Source of the DNA: Solirubrobacteraceae bacterium
Lineage (GTDB): Bacteria > Actinomycetota > Thermoleophilia > Solirubrobacterales > Solirubrobacteraceae
Direction of reading: 5' to 3'
NCBI GenBank assembly: GCA_019683665.1
Contig: JADGIB010000157.1
Coordinates: forward strand, 1 to 8,243
DNA length: 8,243 nt
Numbering within the stretch: the first letter of the stretch is position 1; each line of letters begins with the position of its first letter. The translations under genes and the position numbers were made by a program. The notes under the pieces are model-generated. The model saw only the letters and a list, made by a program, of their open reading frames with translations. It did no database searches and was not told the DNA's origin. Below, one piece after another: positions 4,562-8,243 of this stretch.

Positions 4562-5797
4562 CTACGGAGCGAGCCGGACGGGCAGCGTCTTGAGCTGGTT
4601 GATGAAGGGCGATTCCGCGTGGACGGGGCGCCCGGCGAGCTCCATCTCCGGGTAGCGGGCGAGCGTCTCCTCGATGAGGATCCGCAGCTCCAGGCGGGCG
4701 AGCGCGGTGCCCAGGCAGAAGTGCCGCCCGCCCGCGCCGAACGCCTGGTGCTCGGGGTTGCGGCGCACGTCGAAGCGGTCGGGGTCCTCGTAGCGCGTCT
4801 CGTCGCGGTTGGACGAGACGTACCACATGACGACCTTGTCGCCCGCCCTGATGCGGCGGCCGTTGAGCTCGGTGTCGCGGGTGGCCGTGCGGCGGAAGTG
4901 CGCGAAGGCCGGGAACATCCGCAGCGCCTCCTCGACCGCGCCGGGGATGAGCGACGGGTCCTCGAGCAGGAGCCGGCGCTGGTCGGGGTGCTCGATGAGC
5001 GCGCGCATCGCGCTCGCGTACGTCGCCTTCGTCGAGTCGTTGCCGGCGGCGACGAGGAGGAAGAAGCCCATGACGATCTCGTGCTCCTCGAGCCGCTCGC
5101 CGTCGACCTCGGCGTGGACGAGGACGCTCGTGAGGTCGTCGCGCGGGTTCGCGCGCCGGTCGGCGATGAGCTGCCGGCAGCGCTCGAAGATCTCGGGCAC
5201 GTCGCGCTGCATCACCGCCTCGGGCCCCTCGGGGTTGAGGTCGGGGTCCCCGGCGCCGAGGATCGCGTTCATGAGCCGCGCCCAGACGGCGTCGTCCTCC
5301 TCGGGGACGCCCATGAAGCTGTGGATGACGCGCGAGACGACCGGCTGGGCGACGTCGTTGACGAGGTCGGCCGTCTCGCGGCCGGCGAGCCCGTCGAGGA
5401 CGCGGACGGCGATCGCGCGGATCTCGTCCTCGTGCCGGGCGATCCGCTTCGGCGTGAACCCGCGCTGGAAGAGCGCCTTGAGCCGGTCGTGCTTGGGCGG
5501 GTCCATCCCGATGAACATCGCCCGCTGCAGCTCGAGCGGGAGGATCGAGTCCGTCACCGCGGTCACGCCCCCCAGCTCGGAGGAGAACGTCTGCCAGTCG
5601 CGGCTGACGGCGTGGACGTCGTCGGCCGTCGTCACCGACCAGAACCCGTCCTCGTCGGGGTACTCGGTGATCCGCGCGGTCCAGTGGACCGGGCACTGCG
5701 CGCGCAGCTGCGCGAACAGCTCGTGCGGCGGTCCGTCGGTCCAGTGCTCGCGCTCGGTGAGCAGCAGATCCTCGAGACGGGACACGTCGGTGGACAT
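4562..5797 (-). CDS. Cytochrome P450 monooxygenase
   Basis: This is a complete soluble bacterial P450 of 411 residues. The I-helix oxygen-activation motif is Ala251-Gly-Asn-Asp-Ser-Thr256, the ExxR motif is Glu290-Arg293 (EALR), and the haem loop FGAGGRHFCLG puts the ligand at Cys361. FRRTATRDTEL and NRDETRYEDPDRFDV are also typical. The wording around these motifs recalls the sterol- and lipid-oxidising CYP124/125/142 group and similar actinobacterial enzymes, but the substrate cannot be assigned. It needs a ferredoxin and a reductase, and neither is encoded in the window. ATG 5797 gives the usual N-terminus and is preceded by AGGGGAG (5807-5813) nine bases upstream; longer in-frame extensions run across the divergent promoter. 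The HesB-like gene follows in the same direction. An inverted repeat before the start suggests repression by a TetR-type protein, inferred only. Confidence 0.95.
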   Translation of the reverse strand: MSTDVSRLEDLLLTEREHWTDGPPHELFAQLRAQCPVHWTARITEYPDEDGFWSVTTADDVHAVSRDWQTFSSELGGVTAVTDSILPLELQRAMFIGMDPPKHDRLKALFQRGFTPKRIARHEDEIRAIAVRVLDGLAGRETADLVNDVAQPVVSRVIHSFMGVPEEDDAVWARLMNAILGAGDPDLNPEGPEAVMQRDVPEIFERCRQLIADRRANPRDDLTSVLVHAEVDGERLEEHEIVMGFFLLVAAGNDSTKATYASAMRALIEHPDQRRLLLEDPSLIPGAVEEALRMFPAFAHFRRTATRDTELNGRRIRAGDKVVMWYVSSNRDETRYEDPDRFDVRRNPEHQAFGAGGRHFCLGTALARLELRILIEETLARYPEMELAGRPVHAESPFINQLKTLPVRLAP

Positions 5798-5812
5798 GAG
5801 CGCGCGCTCCCC

Positions 5813-5830
5813 TGGTTGGTCAGCCAGCCA
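5813..5830. promoter_or_regulatory. Inverted repeat overlapping the P450 ribosome-binding site, candidate operator
   Basis: TGGTTGG (5813-5819) and CCAGCCA (5824-5830) are inverted repeats with one mismatch around a TCAG centre. The repeat touches the Shine-Dalgarno and lies downstream of the candidate -10, where a bound repressor would block expression. Its size and symmetry suit a TetR-family operator, but no regulator of that kind is in the window. Confidence 0.45.
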
Positions 5831-5843
5831 ATACCCGGGCAGA

Positions 5844-5849
5844 ATGCTA
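5844..5849 (-). promoter_or_regulatory. Possible -10 box (TAGCAT) of the P450 gene
   Basis: On the minus strand TAGCAT fits TANNNT and would start transcription near 5837, leaving a leader of about 40 bases that includes the inverted repeat. No -35 consensus is seen. GGGTAT, nearer the gene, resembles a stress-sigma -10 but lacks a matching GTTT upstream. Confidence 0.35.
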
Positions 5850-5918
5850 ACGGTTTCGGCACCGCTCGTGCGCGAACCGGCGCTCCGCCGTGACACCTCG
5901 CCCGCCACGCTTCGCGCC

Positions 5919-6863
5919 ATGGCCCGCCACCCGCCCGACGTGCGGCGAGTTCCCTCCACCCCTCGAAGGGAGCTCGCCACACGTGCCGAGCGGATCGTGC
6001 TCGAGCGGGCCGCCCGGCAGCACGGGGTGGTCGCGACGTGGCAGCTCGCCCGGGACGGGGTCGCCTCGGCGCAGATCACGCGCTGGGCCCAGCGCGGCTG
6101 GCTTGTGCGGCTGCACCGCGGGGTGTACGCGGTCGGCCACCCCGCGCTCACGCCCGACGGCCATCACCTCGCGGCCGTCCTCGCCTGCGGGCCGGGCGCC
6201 GTCCTCTCCCACCGCTCCGCCGCGGCCGCCTGGGGGCTGCGCGCCACGGCGCGGGCGCGCGTCGACGTCACGACCCCGCGCGCGGGCGGGCGCGGCCATC
6301 CGCGCATCGACGCGCACCGCTGCGCCCTGCATCCCGGCGAGCGCACCGTCCTGCGCGGCATCCCGATCACGACGGTCGCCCGCACCGCGCTCGACCTCGG
6401 CGAGGTCGCGACCCGGCGCGACGTCCACCGCTACCTCGTCGCCGCCGAGCAGCAGGGGCGCTACGACCGGCGGGCGATCGACGCCGTCGTCGCCCGCGCG
6501 CACGGCCGCCGCGGGCTGCGGCCCCTGCTCGCCGCGCTGGGCGACCTCCGTCCCGAGCACGCCGCCGCGCGCAGCGAGATGGAGCTGCGCGCGCTGGAGC
6601 TCGTCGCCGCCCACGGCCTGTCGGCGCCGAGGGTCAACGACGGGCTCGGCCCCTACGTGATCGACCTGCACTGGCCCGACCGGCGGCTGGCCGTCGAGCT
6701 CGACGGCGGCGCCTTCCACCGGACCGCCGAGGCCTTCGAGCGCGACCGCCGCCGCGACGCCGACCTCGCCGCCGCCGGCTACCGCACCGTCCGCGTCACC
6801 TGGCGGCAGCTCACGCGCGACCCCGGGTGGGTGGCCCGCACGCTCGCGCGGCTGCTCGCCTAG
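5919..6863 (+). CDS. AbiEi-type winged-helix plus DUF559 (Vsr-like nuclease fold) protein
   Basis: The protein has 314 residues if it starts at ATG 5919. Residues about 33-75 (QHGVVATWQLARDGV, then LVRLHRGVYAVG) match the N-terminal winged helix of AbiEi-type antitoxins, and LACGPGAVLSHRSAAAAWGL follows. The C-terminus is a DUF559 domain of the PD-(D/E)XK/Vsr type, with Asp249 (VIDLHWPDRRL), Glu260 and Asp262 (AVELDG), then FERDRRRDADL and VRVTWRQL. It may bind and perhaps cut DNA; neither is shown. No AbiEii nucleotidyltransferase toxin lies beside it, so it is not an ordinary toxin-antitoxin pair. As I remember, such stand-alone genes are common and multi-copy in high-G+C actinobacteria. 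The start is uncertain: ATG 5919 has no Shine-Dalgarno and a large inverted repeat lies within its first codons, so GTG 5997, just before LERAARQHG, is a serious alternative. The stop overlaps that of the convergent gene. Confidence 0.85.
   Translation: MARHPPDVRRVPSTPRRELATRAERIVLERAARQHGVVATWQLARDGVASAQITRWAQRGWLVRLHRGVYAVGHPALTPDGHHLAAVLACGPGAVLSHRSAAAAWGLRATARARVDVTTPRAGGRGHPRIDAHRCALHPGERTVLRGIPITTVARTALDLGEVATRRDVHRYLVAAEQQGRYDRRAIDAVVARAHGRRGLRPLLAALGDLRPEHAAARSEMELRALELVAAHGLSAPRVNDGLGPYVIDLHWPDRRLAVELDGGAFHRTAEAFERDRRRDADLAAAGYRTVRVTWRQLTRDPGWVARTLARLLA
5938..5984. repeat. 47-base near-perfect inverted repeat at the 5' end of the AbiEi-DUF559 gene
   Basis: Arms 5938-5955 and 5967-5984 pair at 17 of 18 positions. 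The only mismatch is C5943 with A5979, and T5950-G5972 is a wobble. The loop is 5956-5966, CCACCCCTCGA. It could be an operator, an attenuator hairpin, or a copy of a dispersed palindromic element. No second copy occurs in the window. Confidence 0.7.
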
Positions 6864-8243
6864 CCGCCCGCGCCCGCCGCGCGCGCCGCCGTCTCCAGGC
6901 GGGCGGCGATCTCCTCGGCCCCGTCCGGGCCCTGGAGCACGAGCTCCTGGAACAGGCGCCACATGCCCTGCCCGGCGGTCGCGCCGAACACCGGCGGCTG
7001 CAGGTCGGAGAGGTCGAAGCGGACCGTCCGCGCGGTGGCGAGCATCGCCGCGCTGCGGGCGCTCGCCGCGTCCGGGTAGGCGGACGCGGGCACGCCCCGG
7101 TGCGGGGAGACGAACCCGCCGCTGGGCGCCCACGCCGCCGCGGCCCGCGCCGTCGCCAGGAAGCGCATCAGCCGCCGCGCCGCCGCCGCGCCGGCGAGCT
7201 GGACGGCGACGTCACCGCCGACGACGAGCCCGTCGGCCGCGTGGCCGATCGCCGGGAACGCGGTGAAGCGCGCGTGCCCGGGGTCGGCGTAGGCCCCGAC
7301 GAAGTCGGCCTCGTGCAGCAGCGCGGCGTGGGCGCCCGCCGTCAGCGCGTCGCGCACCGACCGCTCGAACGAGCGCCCGACGATCGCGCGCGCCGAGCCC
7401 GCGAGCTTCGGGTCGCCGATCACGCCGGCCATCAGCCGCAGCGCCCGCACGACCGACGGGTGCGTCCACGGGATCTCGTGGCGGGCGAGCCGGTCGTACA
7501 GCTCCGGCCCGGCGGTGCGCAGGTACACGTTCTCGAACCAGTCGGTCAGCGGCCAGCCGTCGGCGCCCGCGACCGACAGCGGCCGGATGCCCGCGGCGGC
7601 GAGCCGGCGGGCCACGCGCACGAGCTCGTCCCACGTCGTCGGCGGATGCGTCACGCCCGCGGCCCGCAGCGCCTGCGGCCGGTACCAGAGCACCGACTTG
7701 TTCGACGCCTTGAACCACACGCCGTAGAGGCGCCCGTCGACGGTCCCGAGCGCCTGCCAGGCCGGGCTGTAGCCGGCGCGCACCGCCGCCCGCGTCGCCG
7801 CGTCCAGCGGCCGCAGCGCCCCCGCCCGCGCGAGCTCGGCCATGAGGCCCGGCTGGGGCAGGAGCGCGACGTCGGGCGGGCACCCGCGCGCGACGCGCGC
7901 GCGGAGCTTGGGGGCGATGTTGCGCGTCTCGTAGCGGTAGTCGACGCGCACGCCGGTCTCGCGCTCGAAGCGCCGCAGCACCCGGGCGAACCGGTGCGCC
8001 TCGGCCCCGCTCCACACGCCCGCCACCTCGATGCGCCCGGGCCCGCGGCGGTCGCGCGGGCACTCGCCCGGCAGCCGCGCGATCGTGACCGCGGCGGCGG
8101 TGTCGGTCCGGTTGAGCGGCTGCAGCGACGGGCCCCACACCGCGATCGCGGCGAGCACGGCGGCGCCGGCGAGCGCGACGCGCGGGCGCGCGATCCCGCC
8201 CGCCGCCCGGCCCAGCCACGCGCGCGCCCGCGCCGCGCCCCGG
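6860..8243 (-). CDS. Carbohydrate-type ABC transporter solute-binding protein, membrane-anchored, 5' end outside the window
   Basis: The frame encodes an extracellular sugar-binding protein of the family 1 type. It resembles, from memory, actinobacterial alpha-glucoside binding proteins of the AglE kind. Counting from GTG 8158 as residue 1, the motifs are IEVAGVWSGAEAHRF (43-57), PPDVALLPQPGLMAELA (94-110), then GTVDGRLYGVWFKASNKS, PTTWDELVRVARRL, GWPLTDWFENVYLR and QPPVFGATAGQGMWRLFQEL. The frame stays open for 28 more codons to the edge. These add a basic stretch followed by VALAGAAVLAAIAVWGP, so GTG 8158 would cut a membrane helix in half and the real start is probably upstream, off the window. 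There is no lipobox Cys; the only two cysteines visible, Cys33 and Cys93, could form a disulphide. No permease is seen, and the gene is the last of its strand here. It might be the tail of a larger fusion protein. Confidence 0.82.
   Translation of the reverse strand, partial: RGAARARAWLGRAAGGIARPRVALAGAAVLAAIAVWGPSLQPLNRTDTAAAVTIARLPGECPRDRRGPGRIEVAGVWSGAEAHRFARVLRRFERETGVRVDYRYETRNIAPKLRARVARGCPPDVALLPQPGLMAELARAGALRPLDAATRAAVRAGYSPAWQALGTVDGRLYGVWFKASNKSVLWYRPQALRAAGVTHPPTTWDELVRVARRLAAAGIRPLSVAGADGWPLTDWFENVYLRTAGPELYDRLARHEIPWTHPSVVRALRLMAGVIGDPKLAGSARAIVGRSFERSVRDALTAGAHAALLHEADFVGAYADPGHARFTAFPAIGHAADGLVVGGDVAVQLAGAAAARRLMRFLATARAAAAWAPSGGFVSPHRGVPASAYPDAASARSAAMLATARTVRFDLSDLQPPVFGATAGQGMWRLFQELVLQGPDGAEEIAARLETAARAAGAGG

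Larger units (their letters stand above)
5798..5918. other. Divergent promoter region between the P450 and AbiEi-DUF559 genes
   Basis: These 121 bases separate two divergent starts. The half nearer the P450 holds its Shine-Dalgarno, an inverted repeat and a candidate -10. In the half nearer the AbiEi-DUF559 gene I see no -10 or Shine-Dalgarno before ATG 5919, which is one reason to doubt that start. Confidence 0.55.

Noticed and set aside
5830..5840. GGGTAT on the minus strand as a stress-sigma (SigB/SigF-like) promoter for the P450
   Set aside because: The -10-like hexamer fits, but no GTTT box occurs at 14-16 bases upstream.
3722..5893. Plus-strand open frame of 723 codons crossing the phosphoesterase, the G/C tract and the P450 antisense
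   Set aside because: It spans three better-supported features, includes the homopolymer tract as poly-Gly, and has no recognisable domain.
5798..6151. N-terminal extension of the P450 frame upstream of ATG 5797
   Set aside because: The extension runs across the divergent promoter and the start of the AbiEi-DUF559 gene. ATG 5797 has a good Shine-Dalgarno and the usual P450 N-terminus.
1..8243. tRNA, rRNA, CRISPR array, transposase or prophage genes
   Set aside because: I looked for regular spaced repeats, transposase motifs and tRNA-like cloverleafs and saw none.

Overview
The window has very high G+C (roughly three quarters by eye). Its proteins are rich in Ala, Arg, Gly and Asp, and its start codons are often GTG. 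Together with the protein families present, this suggests an actinobacterium, most plausibly of the Thermoleophilia/Solirubrobacterales type. That placement is an inference from composition and remembered family resemblance, not from a search. I see no rRNA, tRNA, CRISPR array, insertion sequence or phage gene.

Layout, left to right. (1) Positions 1-84 hold a G/C homopolymer tract at the 3' end of a minus-strand gene for a polyprenyl-phosphate sugar-phosphate transferase (85-1566), the membrane enzyme that starts exopolysaccharide or O-glycan repeat units. (2) A 281-base divergent region leads to two tandem plus-strand NarL/LuxR-type response regulators (1848-2612 and 2858-3571). They are clear paralogues. 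The first has a normal phosphorylation site. The second has Glu in place of the phosphoacceptor Asp and has also lost other active-site residues. No histidine kinase is present. A degenerate metallophosphoesterase (3606-4172) follows the second regulator closely. (3) A G19/C9 tract separates this plus-strand block from a convergent minus-strand pair: a cytochrome P450 (4562-5797) and, downstream of it, a small HesB/IscA-fold protein with no cysteine (4223-4510). (4) Divergent from the P450 is a gene for a fusion of an AbiEi-type winged helix with a DUF559 (Vsr-like nuclease fold) domain (5919-6863). A 47-base inverted repeat lies at its 5' end. (5) Its stop codon overlaps, on the palindrome CTAG, the stop of a convergent carbohydrate-type solute-binding protein. 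The reading frame of that protein stays open to the right edge (6860-8243).

How the genes may work together. The sugar transferase and the two regulators are divergent neighbours. An octamer, GGTTCCTC/GAGGAACC, recurs in the non-coding DNA around the regulators, so local control of polysaccharide initiation by these orphan regulators is a reasonable hypothesis. The P450 and HesB-like genes look like one transcription unit with a likely operator at its promoter. Several proteins keep their fold but lack catalytic or ligand residues: the second regulator, the phosphoesterase and the HesB-like protein. These losses, with the inverted repeat at the AbiEi-DUF559 gene, are the most interesting points. 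I did not find a clearly new multi-gene defence or biosynthetic system.
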